Shown: positions 8,826-17,431 of the stretch, piece by piece | How the letters are laid out: each line of letters begins with the position of its first letter | Numbering within the stretch: the first letter of the stretch is position 1 | Assembly: GCF_938045345.1 (NCBI RefSeq) | Contig: NZ_CALIMS010000006.1 | Span: forward strand, 71,783 to 135,782 | From: an uncultured Campylobacter sp. | Lineage (GTDB): Bacteria > Campylobacterota > Campylobacteria > Campylobacterales > Campylobacteraceae | DNA: 64,000 bases | Reading direction: 5' to 3' | Position numbers and translations under genes: made by a program | The notes under the pieces: model-generated | What the model saw: only the letters and a program-made list of their open reading frames with translations | Databases searched by the model: none | What the model was told of the DNA's origin: nothing

Positions 8826-9149
8826 ATGGGTCTAAATCACTATCTGATCGTCGCTGCGATGATGTTTGGGCTCGGGCTTGCGGGTATGATGAAGCGAAGA
8901 AATTTGATAATGCTCTTTTTTTCGAGCGAAATTTTATTAAACGCCGCAAATTTAGCCCTCGTCGCCGTGGCGAAATTTTACGACAATATAAACGGCGAAA
9001 TTTTTGCGCTTTTCATCGTAGCGATCGCCGCGAGCGAGATGGCCGTGGGGCTTGGGCTGCTCATCTTGTGGTATAAGAAAACGGGCAGCATCGAACTTGA
9101 CAGCTTCGTAAATTTTAAAAATCCTTCCAAGGATGGACCGGATGCTTGA
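8826..9149 (+). CDS. nuoK: NADH-quinone oxidoreductase subunit K
   Basis: A 107-residue, three-helix ND4L-type subunit. The N-terminus LNHYLIVAAMMFGLGLAGM, the MLFFSSEILLNAANLALVA helix bearing a conserved Glu, and the AASEMAVGLGLL helix bearing the second conserved Glu are all present. These glutamates belong to the proton-conducting axis of complex I. It is slightly longer than the usual 100 residues at the C-terminus and overlaps the nuoL start by up to 17 bases. Confidence 0.95.
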   Translation: MGLNHYLIVAAMMFGLGLAGMMKRRNLIMLFFSSEILLNAANLALVAVAKFYDNINGEIFALFIVAIAASEMAVGLGLLILWYKKTGSIELDSFVNFKNPSKDGPDA

Positions 9150-10989
9150 TACCGTTTTTGTGTGGCTTTTAATCGCCCTTTTCGCACCGCTTGCCTCGGC
9201 GATCTTCGCAGGCGTTTTCATTCGCGCCAAAGACAAGATGTTTATTGGCGTAATCTGCTCGGCGCTGGTGATTTTAAGCACTATCGCGTCGCTTGCTTTG
9301 ATGGAGCTCGTCTCTGACAACCGCCTAATCAGCGTAAGCTTAGCCGATTTCATAAGCACCGGATTTCTGGACGCAAAATTTAGCTTTCTCATAGATAGCG
9401 TAAGTGCGGTGATGATGGTGGTCGTAGGTATCGTTTCCAGCGTCGTGCACGTGTATTCGATCTACTATATGTGGGAGGATGAGGGATTTGCTAAATTTTT
9501 CAGCTTCCTGGGGCTTTTCGTATTTTCGATGCTGGTTTTGGTAACGAGCGATAATTTTTTAGGGCTTTTCATCGGCTGGGAGGGGGTCGGACTTTGCTCG
9601 TGGCTGTTAATAGGCTTTTGGTACGACAGGAGCAATTACAGCTGGTGCGCCAATGAAGCTTTTATAATGAACCGTATCGCAGACCTTGGGATGCTGCTTG
9701 GAATTTTTCTGATCTATTTAAATTTCGGCTCGCTGCGCTACGAGGTAGTGTTTGCGAACGCAGCGAGCTTGGAGCCTGAAATTTTAACCCTGATTGCAGC
9801 GCTTTTATTCATCGGCGCGATGGGCAAAAGCGCGCAGTTTCCGTTCCATACCTGGCTTGCCGACGCGATGGCGGGCCCGACGCCCGTATCTGCGCTCATC
9901 CACGCAGCGACGATGGTTACGGCGGGCGTTTATCTGGTGATCCGCGCAAACGCGATTTTCGCGCTCGCGCCCGAAGTAAGCGGCTTTATCGTCTGCTTGG
10001 GCGCTTTCGTGGCGGTCTTTGCGGCGTCGATGGCGCTGGTTCATAACGATCTTAAAAAGATCATCGCCTACTCCACGCTTTCGCAGCTTGGCTATATGTT
10101 CGTAGCCGCGGGGCTCGGGGCGTATTGGATCGCGCTATTTCATCTGGCGACGCATGCGTTTTTCAAGGCACTTCTATTTTTGGGAGCGGGTAACGTAATG
10201 CACGCGATGAAAGACGATCTAAATATCCAAAATATGGGCGGATTATATAAGTTTATGCGGCCGACGGCGATTTTAATGTGCATAGGCTCGCTCGCGCTTT
10301 GCGGATTTTATCCGTTCGCGGGCTTTTTTTCAAAAGATAAAATTTTAGAAGCGGCGTGGAGCGCGGACGCGTATTTTATCTGGGCGCTGCTGTTTGCGGG
10401 CGCCGCGATGACGACGTTTTACAGCGTGCGCCTAATAATGCTCGTGTTTTTCGGCAAGCAAAAATTTACCCACCATCCGCACGAGGCGAAAGGCTTTGCC
10501 CTCATCGCGATGGGCGTATTAGCCGTGCCTGCGGTGATCGCAGGCTTTTTCGAGCACGATTTTGCTGAGTTCGTGCTTAGCATACTGCCGGGCTTTAAAG
10601 CTTCGATCCCGCACGGCGTAGAGGTAATTTTGATCGCCCTAACGCTAGCGATGATAAGCGCGGTGGCGATCGGCACGATTTGGATATACGGCAAGGGTAA
10701 ATTTAGCCAAAATTTAAAGAACTGCAAATTTTATAAAATTTTGATCGCGCAGTATTTTATCCCGCAAATTTACGAGCGCGTGATCGTGCGCGGATACGCT
10801 AAGCTTAGCGAGATCTGCGCTAAATGCGACGGCGCGATCATAGACGCCAGCGTTGATCTGATCGCTCGCGTGGCGGTAAAAAGCGGCGAAGGTGCGGATC
10901 GCGCGAGCAATAGCGGAGATTTGAGCGCAAATTTAAGGTGGATGGTTTTGGGATCTTTCATTTTGCTGATTTTGGCGTTTGCGCTGTGA
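9133..10989 (+). CDS. nuoL: NADH-quinone oxidoreductase subunit L (antiporter-like)
   Basis: The distal antiporter-like subunit of complex I, 618 residues. Motifs include the GWEGVGLCSWLLIGFW stretch around residue 150, FPFHTWLADAMAGPTPVSALIHAATMV around residue 237, and KKIIAYSTLSQLGYM around residue 310. The C-terminal region corresponds to the lateral helix. Two in-frame ATGs (9133 and 9142) overlap the end of nuoK; either could be used. Length is normal for Campylobacter. Confidence 0.96.
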   Translation: MDRMLDTVFVWLLIALFAPLASAIFAGVFIRAKDKMFIGVICSALVILSTIASLALMELVSDNRLISVSLADFISTGFLDAKFSFLIDSVSAVMMVVVGIVSSVVHVYSIYYMWEDEGFAKFFSFLGLFVFSMLVLVTSDNFLGLFIGWEGVGLCSWLLIGFWYDRSNYSWCANEAFIMNRIADLGMLLGIFLIYLNFGSLRYEVVFANAASLEPEILTLIAALLFIGAMGKSAQFPFHTWLADAMAGPTPVSALIHAATMVTAGVYLVIRANAIFALAPEVSGFIVCLGAFVAVFAASMALVHNDLKKIIAYSTLSQLGYMFVAAGLGAYWIALFHLATHAFFKALLFLGAGNVMHAMKDDLNIQNMGGLYKFMRPTAILMCIGSLALCGFYPFAGFFSKDKILEAAWSADAYFIWALLFAGAAMTTFYSVRLIMLVFFGKQKFTHHPHEAKGFALIAMGVLAVPAVIAGFFEHDFAEFVLSILPGFKASIPHGVEVILIALTLAMISAVAIGTIWIYGKGKFSQNLKNCKFYKILIAQYFIPQIYERVIVRGYAKLSEICAKCDGAIIDASVDLIARVAVKSGEGADRASNSGDLSANLRWMVLGSFILLILAFAL

Positions 10990-10996
10990 GGTGGGC

Positions 10997-12526
10997 ATGG
11001 AATACTTTTTAAGTTTGGTTATATTTTTTCCGGCGGTAGCTGCGGTTTTGGGCTTTTTGATCGACGAAGCGAGCATTAAGACCTATGCCGTTACGATGAG
11101 CTTTATAGAGTTTGTGCTTTCGCTCGTTTTGTGGATACTCTATGAGCCGGTGGACGGCATCGCGTTTAGCGTGCTGCACCCTTTCATAAGCGAATACGGC
11201 ATCAACTACTTCATCGGCGTGGACGGAATTTCGCTGTTTTTAGTGATCCTAAGCACGCTGGTTACATTTTTGGCGCTGCTTAGTCTAAGCATTAAAGAGT
11301 GCGCCAAAAATTTAATCATCTGCATTTTGTTTTTAGAGATGACGATGGTGGGCGTTTTTGTGGCGCTGGATGCGATTTTGTTTTACATCTTTTGGGAGCT
11401 TTCGCTTATTCCGATGCTCTATATCATCGGCGCATGGGGCAGCGGCAAGAGAATTTACGCCGCGGTAAAATTTTTCATCTACACCTTTCTAGGTTCGATG
11501 TTTCTACTCGTAGGGCTCGTAGCGATGAGCTATTTCTATCACGAGGCTACGGGCGAGTATAGCTTTAATATCCTAGACTGGCAGAGCTTGTCGCTGCCGC
11601 TTAGCACGCAAATTCCTCTATTTTTGGCATTTTCGGTCGCTTTTGCGATCAAGACGCCTTGCTTTCCTTTTCATACCTGGCTTCCGTACGCGCACGGGCA
11701 GGCTCCTACGATAGGCTCGGTTCTGCTTGCTGCAGTGCTTCTTAAGATGGGCACCTACGGCTTCGTGCGATTTTCGCTGCCGCTATTTCCCGACGCGAGC
11801 GTGCATTTTAGCGGGATAATGTGCGCCGTAGCGATCGTTATGATCATCTATGCAAGCTTCATCGCCTTTGCACAAAAAGACATCAAGCAGGTTATCGCGT
11901 ACAGCTCGATCGCTCATATGGGCGTCATAATGCTTGGAATTTTTTCAATGAGCGCAGAAGGGGTGAGCGGCGCGGTATTTTTGATGATCAGCCACGGCAT
12001 CGTAAGCGGCGGGCTTTTTATGCTCGTAGGCTTTTTATACGACCGCAGGCACACGAAGCTTTTCAGCGAGTTCGGCGGGCTTGCGCGGGTGATGCCGCTT
12101 TATGCGTTTTGCTTTTGCGTCGTGCTGCTAGGCTCGATAGGCCTTCCGCTTACCATCGGCTTCGTGGGAGAATTCCTAAGTCTTGCGGGGATTTTTAAAA
12201 TAAGCTTTAGTTACGCGCTTTTGGGCGGACTCGGCATAATAATGGGCGCGATCTATTCGATGAACCTTTATAAAAAGACCTTTTTCGGCGCGCTCGTGCA
12301 TGAGGAGAATAAAAAGCTAAGCGATCTAAACAGAACCGAGCTTTGCTCTATCATCCCGATCTGCGTGCTGGTGGTAGTGCTCGGCGTCGCGCCGAATCTG
12401 ATGTTAAAGAGAATCGAGCCCAGCGTGACGCAAAGCCTTGAGCTGATGTTTAATAAAGCCTCTCAAACCGCGACTCGTGCCTATATGGAAAAAGCAAATT
12501 TTAAGGTAAGAAGCGATGCAAAATAA
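10997..12526 (+). CDS. nuoM: NADH-quinone oxidoreductase subunit M (antiporter-like)
   Basis: An antiporter-like proton-pumping subunit, 509 residues from the ATG at 10997. An in-frame TTG at 10979 exists inside nuoL, but the ATG has GAGG just upstream and yields the typical N-terminus MEYFLSLVIFFPAV. Signatures include FYIFWELSLIPMLYIIG, the PFHTWLPYAHGQAPTIGSV loop and KQVIAYSSIAHMG. It is followed by nuoN with an 11-base overlap. Confidence 0.96.
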   Translation: MEYFLSLVIFFPAVAAVLGFLIDEASIKTYAVTMSFIEFVLSLVLWILYEPVDGIAFSVLHPFISEYGINYFIGVDGISLFLVILSTLVTFLALLSLSIKECAKNLIICILFLEMTMVGVFVALDAILFYIFWELSLIPMLYIIGAWGSGKRIYAAVKFFIYTFLGSMFLLVGLVAMSYFYHEATGEYSFNILDWQSLSLPLSTQIPLFLAFSVAFAIKTPCFPFHTWLPYAHGQAPTIGSVLLAAVLLKMGTYGFVRFSLPLFPDASVHFSGIMCAVAIVMIIYASFIAFAQKDIKQVIAYSSIAHMGVIMLGIFSMSAEGVSGAVFLMISHGIVSGGLFMLVGFLYDRRHTKLFSEFGGLARVMPLYAFCFCVVLLGSIGLPLTIGFVGEFLSLAGIFKISFSYALLGGLGIIMGAIYSMNLYKKTFFGALVHEENKKLSDLNRTELCSIIPICVLVVVLGVAPNLMLKRIEPSVTQSLELMFNKASQTATRAYMEKANFKVRSDAK

Positions 12527-14306
12527 TCTTTTAAATTTAGCCTCGATCGCGCCTATGGCGATGCTCGGAGGATTTGCCCTGCTGATGCTCGCAGTTTCGC
12601 TTTTTGCGCGCACGCTATCGTATAAATTTTATGCTGTCATCACGATACTGGCGCTAGCTCTGGGCTTCGGGCTTGTTTTTGGATACAACAGCGGCATACG
12701 CGGGCTTTTCGACGTGATGCTGGTGGACGGAATCGCGACGCTATCGATGCTTATCATGCTCGCAGGCTCGATATTTTTCATCTTTCTGTCTTTGGGTGCA
12801 AGAAGCGCGCATGAGTACTACACGGCGGAGTTTTTCGTGCTGTTTTTATTCGTGCTCGTGGGCTATGAGTTTATGGTCGCGAGCGAAAGCTTAATGATGA
12901 TCCTCGTTGGGCTTGAAACAGGCTCGCTGGCGCTTTATACGTTAATCGCGCTTCACAACCGCGCCAGATCGGTAGAAGCGGCGCTAAAATACTTCATAAT
13001 GGGCGCGCTGGGATCGGGCTTTTTCGCATTCGGCGCGGCGATGTTTTTTCTATCGACCGGCTCTATGGAAATTTCAAACATCGCGCAGATCGCCAAGAGT
13101 TCAAATTTACAAACCAACGTCTTGCTTTTCGCCGCCTGCTCATTTATGATCGTCTCTATAGGATTTAAGCTCTCGCTGATCCCGTTTCACACCTGGACGC
13201 CCGACGTTTACGAGGGTGCGAGCTCCGCTATGGCGGGCTTTTTGTCCGTCGTGCCCAAGATCGCGGGCTTTGTCGTTGCGATCAGGCTGTTTGAAGCGCT
13301 GCAAAGCATCGGCGTGCAGTGGCTAAACATCGTGCTCTACGCCGTAGCGGTGCTTACGATGAGCTTAGCGAACCTTATGGCGCTCGTACAGCGCGACGTC
13401 AAGCGGATGCTTGCTTTTAGCTCCGTTTCGCACGCGGGCTTCGTGCTCTGCGCGATCGTGATCGGCTCGACGCAGGCAAACGCCGCACTTTTCAACTACT
13501 GGATACTATATGCCGTCGCGAACCTCGGCGCGTTTGCGTTCATTTGGTGCGTGCGGGAGAGGCGCGCACGCAGCTTTGGGTCTGGGCCCGAAGTTAGCGC
13601 GGAGGGTTTGAAATTTTGCTACGAAAACAGCGCGTCAAACGGGCAAAATTTTAAGACGGAGCCTGCTTACGCGCGCGACGACGGGCTAAATTTTAAAGCC
13701 GAAGCGGACGAGAGAAATTTTAAGCTCGAGGATGAGGTCGGCAAAGGAAATTTCAAAACCGAGAGGTTTGAAAAAAATTTTAAATTTGACGGTGGCGCGC
13801 GAGGTGGAGATATTAAAATCGACCGCGGCGCGCAGACTAGGAGCCGTGCCGATAAGTCCAGCGCCAAAATTTGCGCGCAAAGCTCCAAGTTCGCGGCTCG
13901 CTTCGAGCATCCGTTTGAGAAATTTGACGGTCTGATCCGCACCCATCCACTCTTTGCGCTATGCGCAGCGATCTTCATGCTCTCGCTTGCGGGCGTTCCG
14001 CCGTTTAGCGTGTTTTGGGGCAAGATGTATCTGCTAAGCGCCGCGGTCAATTCGGGCTACTTTGCTCTCGCCGTTATCATGGCGGTAAATAGCGCGCTCG
14101 CGCTGTATTACTACCTGCGCCTCATCGTGCGTATGTTTTTGCACGAGCCGCGAAAGGACGCGGAGCTTGACGGCTCGCTGGGAGCGGTCTCGGTGCAGAT
14201 AAAATTCGCCGTCGTGCTAGCTAGCGTGGCGTGCGTGCTGGCGCCGTTTTTGGTGAAATTCCTAACCGGCGCGGTAAATAATTTCGTCTTTTTAAGCGGG
14301 TATTGA
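12516..14306 (+). CDS. nuoN: NADH-quinone oxidoreductase subunit N with a large hydrophilic insertion
   Basis: The third antiporter-like subunit and last nuo gene, 596 residues, roughly 110 longer than E. coli NuoN. Conserved parts are present: FVLVGYEFMVAS, LALYTLIALHNR, KLSLIPFHTWTPDVYEGA and VKRMLAFSSVSHAGF. A hydrophilic stretch at about residues 350-466 interrupts the helices after FIWCVRERRAR. It resumes with FEKFDGLIRTHPLFALCAAIFMLSLAGVPP, so the insertion sits in a loop. It contains repeated NFKxE/NFKFD units. The family core on both sides is intact, so the protein is probably functional. Confidence 0.94.
   Translation: MQNNLLNLASIAPMAMLGGFALLMLAVSLFARTLSYKFYAVITILALALGFGLVFGYNSGIRGLFDVMLVDGIATLSMLIMLAGSIFFIFLSLGARSAHEYYTAEFFVLFLFVLVGYEFMVASESLMMILVGLETGSLALYTLIALHNRARSVEAALKYFIMGALGSGFFAFGAAMFFLSTGSMEISNIAQIAKSSNLQTNVLLFAACSFMIVSIGFKLSLIPFHTWTPDVYEGASSAMAGFLSVVPKIAGFVVAIRLFEALQSIGVQWLNIVLYAVAVLTMSLANLMALVQRDVKRMLAFSSVSHAGFVLCAIVIGSTQANAALFNYWILYAVANLGAFAFIWCVRERRARSFGSGPEVSAEGLKFCYENSASNGQNFKTEPAYARDDGLNFKAEADERNFKLEDEVGKGNFKTERFEKNFKFDGGARGGDIKIDRGAQTRSRADKSSAKICAQSSKFAARFEHPFEKFDGLIRTHPLFALCAAIFMLSLAGVPPFSVFWGKMYLLSAAVNSGYFALAVIMAVNSALALYYYLRLIVRMFLHEPRKDAELDGSLGAVSVQIKFAVVLASVACVLAPFLVKFLTGAVNNFVFLSGY
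13605..13930 (+). repeat. RAATTY-dense NFKxE repeat insertion in nuoN
   Basis: An in-frame insertion encoding five imperfect repeats of the type (G/R)NFK(T/A/L/F)(E/D) spaced 10-20 residues apart. The DNA carries nine RAATTY hexamers in about 320 bases, nearly all AAATTT. It differs in amino acid content from the ENSA tracts of nuoG and nuoI but shares the hexamer density, suggesting the DNA word rather than the peptide is what recurs. Confidence 0.7.
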
Positions 14307-14360
14307 GCTTAAATTTTAAGCGCGAATTGAACCCACCGCGCTTTGCCAACAAGGAGAGAT

Positions 14361-14963
14361 ATGTTTTTGGGCGAGCTAAGTGCTGACGGCTACGGTTTTG
14401 CGCTGCTTGATGTGCGCGATTTGAGTGAGTTTTTAAAGGAACGAAAATGCAGAGCAAAAAAGCTTCTAAGCTACTGGGACGCGCACAAGCAGCTGTTTTA
14501 TGACGCCGTAAAGGGCGCTAAAGCTTTACCCTTCTACCCGCTTACGGTGCGCAGCTATGAGATCTTCGTTTGCATGGACGAGGAGTTTGCGCTGCCTGCG
14601 GGCTACGAAGTGGCTTTCAAGCGCGATAAGCTGTATTTCGCCCCGCAAAGCGGCTCCGCGATCCTAGCGAGCTTCGATGCTTTGCAATATCGTTTCGATA
14701 AGCTAAAAAGCGGCGAACTCGAGCTAGGCTATGAGTGCCAAAGCGGCGCTGCGGGCAAGATACGAAAATTTAATTCCACGCTCAAGCTCGGCTTGCAAAG
14801 CGGCACTTACGAGCTTTGCGTCGTTGGGCTAAAAAACAGCTCGCAGCACCCCGAGAAATACGGTTACGCCTTTATTTTCAAGCGCAATGCAAGCGCGGAA
14901 AATCAAAATTTTGATAGGCTTGATAACAATAAATTTAGCTTTGATATTTGCGAAGGCGATTAA
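14361..14963 (+). CDS. Conserved-looking hypothetical protein downstream of nuoN
   Basis: A 200-residue soluble protein that I do not recognise. The start is ATG at 14361 with AAGGAGAGAT directly upstream; an in-frame TTG at 14343 has no ribosome binding site. It lies 54 bases after nuoN on the same strand and could be transcribed with the nuo operon. No signal peptide, membrane helix or cysteine motif is visible. The middle (LPFYPLTVRSYEIFVCMDEEF, shown here in part as a region near residues 55-75) looks like a folded alpha/beta segment, and the last 20 residues are polar and probably disordered. Confidence 0.75.
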   Translation: MFLGELSADGYGFALLDVRDLSEFLKERKCRAKKLLSYWDAHKQLFYDAVKGAKALPFYPLTVRSYEIFVCMDEEFALPAGYEVAFKRDKLYFAPQSGSAILASFDALQYRFDKLKSGELELGYECQSGAAGKIRKFNSTLKLGLQSGTYELCVVGLKNSSQHPEKYGYAFIFKRNASAENQNFDRLDNNKFSFDICEGD

Positions 14964-15110
14964 ATTTGACCGAAATTCTGCGTCACGCAAGGCCTCGGCG
15001 CGCCCCGCAAAATTTTAAAGATACGACCGGCGCGGTAAATTTAAATCTAAATTTTACTTCCTTGTCTCACTTTTTTCTAGCAAGCGCACAAATTTTGATA
15101 AATTTTGATT

Positions 15111-16016
15111 TTAAATCTCGCGGCGGAGGAGCTTTAAAATTTCACGCTCCAGCTCTTGCGGTGGCGCCGAAATTTTATCCGCAAACTGCGAGCGGTTGAA
15201 GGTGCGCTGGCGCTTTGCAAGCTGTACCGTGTGCAGGCTTACGAGCTGCTCGCACTGCACCCGCGTGATCTGTCCGCGCAAAAGCTGCCCGCACTCCTTT
15301 AGCCCGATACAGCCTAGCGCCCTGCACTCCGCACCGTAGCGGGCGAATAAAAACTCCGCTTCTTCTAAAAGCCCGCGCTCAAACATCGCCTTCGTGCGCG
15401 CTTCGATGCGCTGTGCAAGCCACTGCTTAGGCGCGTCGATCTCAAAAATTTTAATATCCGAAATGACGGGCGGGGCGGTGTTTTCGTGCAAAAATTTACT
15501 TGGCGTCTCGCCGCAAAATTTATAGATGCTTAGCCATTTTTGTAAACGAAAGCTGTCCGCCGCGCTAAGCTTTGCGGCAAATTCCGGATCGATCTGCTGC
15601 GCTAGAGCGTAAATTTCATCGTTTGAAATTTCATTTTTAAAATCGGGAACCTTCGGCGCCAGACCGCTTAGCATCGCTTTTAGATAAAATCCGCTGCCCC
15701 CAGTGATTATCAAAGGCGCACCGCTACGCTCTGCAAAAGCCCGCGCGGCCGCGTACTCTTTTATAAACTCGCCGACGCTGAAGTACTCGTTTGGGTAGAT
15801 TAAATTTACGCCGAAGTGCTTGATCTCGCGCAGCTGCTCCTCGCTTGGCTTAGCGCTTGCGATGTCGATTTGCCGGTAAATGCAGAGCGAATCCAGGCTC
15901 AAAATCACGGCGCCGGTCTCTCGCGCGATACTTAGTGCAAGATCGCTTTTGCCGCTTGCGGTGGTGCCGATGATCGCGATCTGCGGGCTTGCGTGCGAGT
16001 TTTGATTCTGGTTCAA
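15111..16016 (-). CDS. miaA: tRNA dimethylallyltransferase
   Basis: Transfers a dimethylallyl group to A37 of tRNAs that read codons starting with U. The P-loop GTTASGKS is at residues 17-24, followed by the RQIDIASAKPS and ITGGSGFYLKAML motifs of the MiaA family. I place the start at the TTG at 16016, preceded by AAAGGAA. The longer ORF would start at TTG 16046, but a TATAAT on this strand lies at 16047-16052, immediately next to that codon, so transcription should begin downstream of it. It is the only reverse gene in this stretch and is divergent from mqnP. Length (301 aa) is normal. Confidence 0.93.
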   Translation of the reverse strand: MNQNQNSHASPQIAIIGTTASGKSDLALSIARETGAVILSLDSLCIYRQIDIASAKPSEEQLREIKHFGVNLIYPNEYFSVGEFIKEYAAARAFAERSGAPLIITGGSGFYLKAMLSGLAPKVPDFKNEISNDEIYALAQQIDPEFAAKLSAADSFRLQKWLSIYKFCGETPSKFLHENTAPPVISDIKIFEIDAPKQWLAQRIEARTKAMFERGLLEEAEFLFARYGAECRALGCIGLKECGQLLRGQITRVQCEQLVSLHTVQLAKRQRTFNRSQFADKISAPPQELEREILKLLRREI

Positions 16017-16046
16017 GGCGTTTCCTTTCGTAAATTTTTCGTTCAA

Positions 16047-16052
16047 ATTATA
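16047..16052 (-). promoter_or_regulatory. Predicted -10 element of miaA
   Basis: TATAAT on the reverse strand, about 30 bases from the preferred miaA start codon. Its position rules out the upstream TTG at 16046 as a start. Confidence 0.6.
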
Positions 16053-16084
16053 TCAAATTTAGAGCTATTCTTACTTTTTTTTGA

Positions 16085-16090
16085 TACAAT
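16085..16090 (+). promoter_or_regulatory. Predicted -10 element of mqnP
   Basis: TACAAT preceded by a T-rich run (16075-16082), as is typical of Campylobacter sigma-70 promoters, 22 bases before the mqnP ATG. It lies back to back with the miaA promoter. Confidence 0.5.
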
Positions 16091-16112
16091 GGTGCCCAAA
16101 ATAAGGGACGAA

Positions 16113-16982
16113 ATGGCTAAATTTAAAGAAATTTTATCCGATATCAACGAATTAATAGTTTTTAAACACTCGGTTTTCGCGCTACCGTTTATCTTTACGG
16201 CGATGATTACCGCGAGCAAGCTGCAAAACGGCTCGATATGGTTCGGCTGGAAGTTGCTTTTTTTAGGGACTTTATGCGCGGTGAGCGCAAGAAGCTTCGC
16301 TATGGCGCTAAATCGCTACTTGGACGAAGACATCGACCGCGCCAATCCGCGTTGTGCTTCGCGCCCTAGCGTGGACGGACGGATCGGGCGCGGCAATTTA
16401 CTGCTTTTCATCATCGCAAATGCAGTGGTTTTCATAGCGGTTTCGGCGCTTATAAATCCTTTGGCGCTTAAGCTTTCGGTGCCGATTTTAGCGGCATTGG
16501 GGGGGTATTCATATTTTAAACGCTTTAGCGAGACCGCGCATTTAATGCTCGGCTTTTGCTTAGGGCTTGCGCCGATTGCCGGAGCGATCGCCGTTAGCGG
16601 CGTAATTCCGCTATGGTCGGTGCTACTATGTCTCGGGGTAGTATTTTGGGTAGGCGGCTTTGACGTGCTGTATTCGCTTCAAGATATGGAATTTGACCGC
16701 AGCAATGGGCTTTACAGCATCCCTGCGCTTTACGGCAAGGAAGCCTCGATGTTTATCTCTAAAATTTTTCACGCCGTGGCGGTGCTTTTTTGGCTGCTGT
16801 TTTGCGCGGCGGCAAATTTAGGTTTTTTTGCCTATCTTGGCGTGGCTGCGTGCGCGACGATCTTGTACTTTGAGCATAAGATCGTACGTAGTGATTTTAG
16901 CAAGATCGATCGCGCGTTTTTTACGCTGAATGGCTATTTGGGCATCGCCTTTTTTGCTTTTATTTTTGTAAATTTATTTTAA
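16113..16982 (+). CDS. mqnP: Menaquinone biosynthesis prenyltransferase (UbiA family)
   Basis: A UbiA-superfamily membrane prenyltransferase, 289 residues with about eight hydrophobic helices. The first Asp-rich motif NRYLDEDIDRANPR is near residue 70 and the second, DVLYSLQDMEFDR, near residue 187; both bind Mg-prenyl diphosphate. Campylobacter makes menaquinone through futalosine, so MqnP is a better name than UbiA, but this is a family-level inference. I chose the ATG at 16113 (AAGGGA upstream) over the longer frame from 15993, which would run through the miaA promoter region. The following gene starts ten bases downstream. Confidence 0.85.
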   Translation: MAKFKEILSDINELIVFKHSVFALPFIFTAMITASKLQNGSIWFGWKLLFLGTLCAVSARSFAMALNRYLDEDIDRANPRCASRPSVDGRIGRGNLLLFIIANAVVFIAVSALINPLALKLSVPILAALGGYSYFKRFSETAHLMLGFCLGLAPIAGAIAVSGVIPLWSVLLCLGVVFWVGGFDVLYSLQDMEFDRSNGLYSIPALYGKEASMFISKIFHAVAVLFWLLFCAAANLGFFAYLGVAACATILYFEHKIVRSDFSKIDRAFFTLNGYLGIAFFAFIFVNLF

Positions 16983-16991
16983 GGAACCCCT

Positions 16992-17351
16992 ATGGATCTT
17001 AACACCATCATCATTTTAGGACTTTGCGTCGTTATATTTTTAATGTTTTTCGTCATATATTTTAAGGATAAGCAAGCGGATAAAAAATTCGAGCGCTTCG
17101 ATCAGGTTCTGACCGACGCTATGCAGGAAAACTATCTGCTTAAAAAGAAGGTCGAGGAGCTAAAAGAGATGATCGATTCGGGCGGCAAAGTCGCTCCCAA
17201 TATCGATATAAACGCGATTGCCGACGTAATCGACGAGACGATAGAGCAGAGGCTAGATGTAGTGCCTACGATGATCGACGAGCGGGTAGAAAAGCAGATC
17301 AGACCGCTACTAGATCAGCTTAAAGAGCTCATCGGCTCGGTAAGAAAATAA
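16992..17351 (+). CDS. Membrane-anchored coiled-coil protein of unknown function
   Basis: A 119-residue protein with one N-terminal hydrophobic helix (about residues 5-23) followed by a charged, heptad-like region (KKVEELKEMIDSGG and later DERVEKQIRPLLDQLKEL). It is likely a short inner-membrane protein with a cytoplasmic coiled coil that may oligomerise. A ribosome binding site AAGGAA precedes the ATG. It lies directly after mqnP and before the moaA promoter. I recognise no family function. Confidence 0.8.
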   Translation: MDLNTIIILGLCVVIFLMFFVIYFKDKQADKKFERFDQVLTDAMQENYLLKKKVEELKEMIDSGGKVAPNIDINAIADVIDETIEQRLDVVPTMIDERVEKQIRPLLDQLKELIGSVRK

Positions 17352-17398
17352 CGAGAGCAATATAAAAATAAAATTTTGCAAAATCGCTTTGTTTTTTA

Positions 17399-17404
17399 TA
17401 TAAT
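17399..17404 (+). promoter_or_regulatory. Predicted -10 element of moaA
   Basis: TATAAT after a T-rich run, 27 bases before the moaA ATG at 17432. Its position supports the ATG rather than the TTG at 17414. Confidence 0.6.
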
Positions 17405-17431
17405 CGCCGCAAATTGATATTAAGGCAAAAT

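Noticed and set aside
14948..15199. ORF between the hypothetical protein and miaA
   Set aside because: It overlaps the 3' end of miaA on the other strand and the end of the preceding gene, and has no homology I can see.
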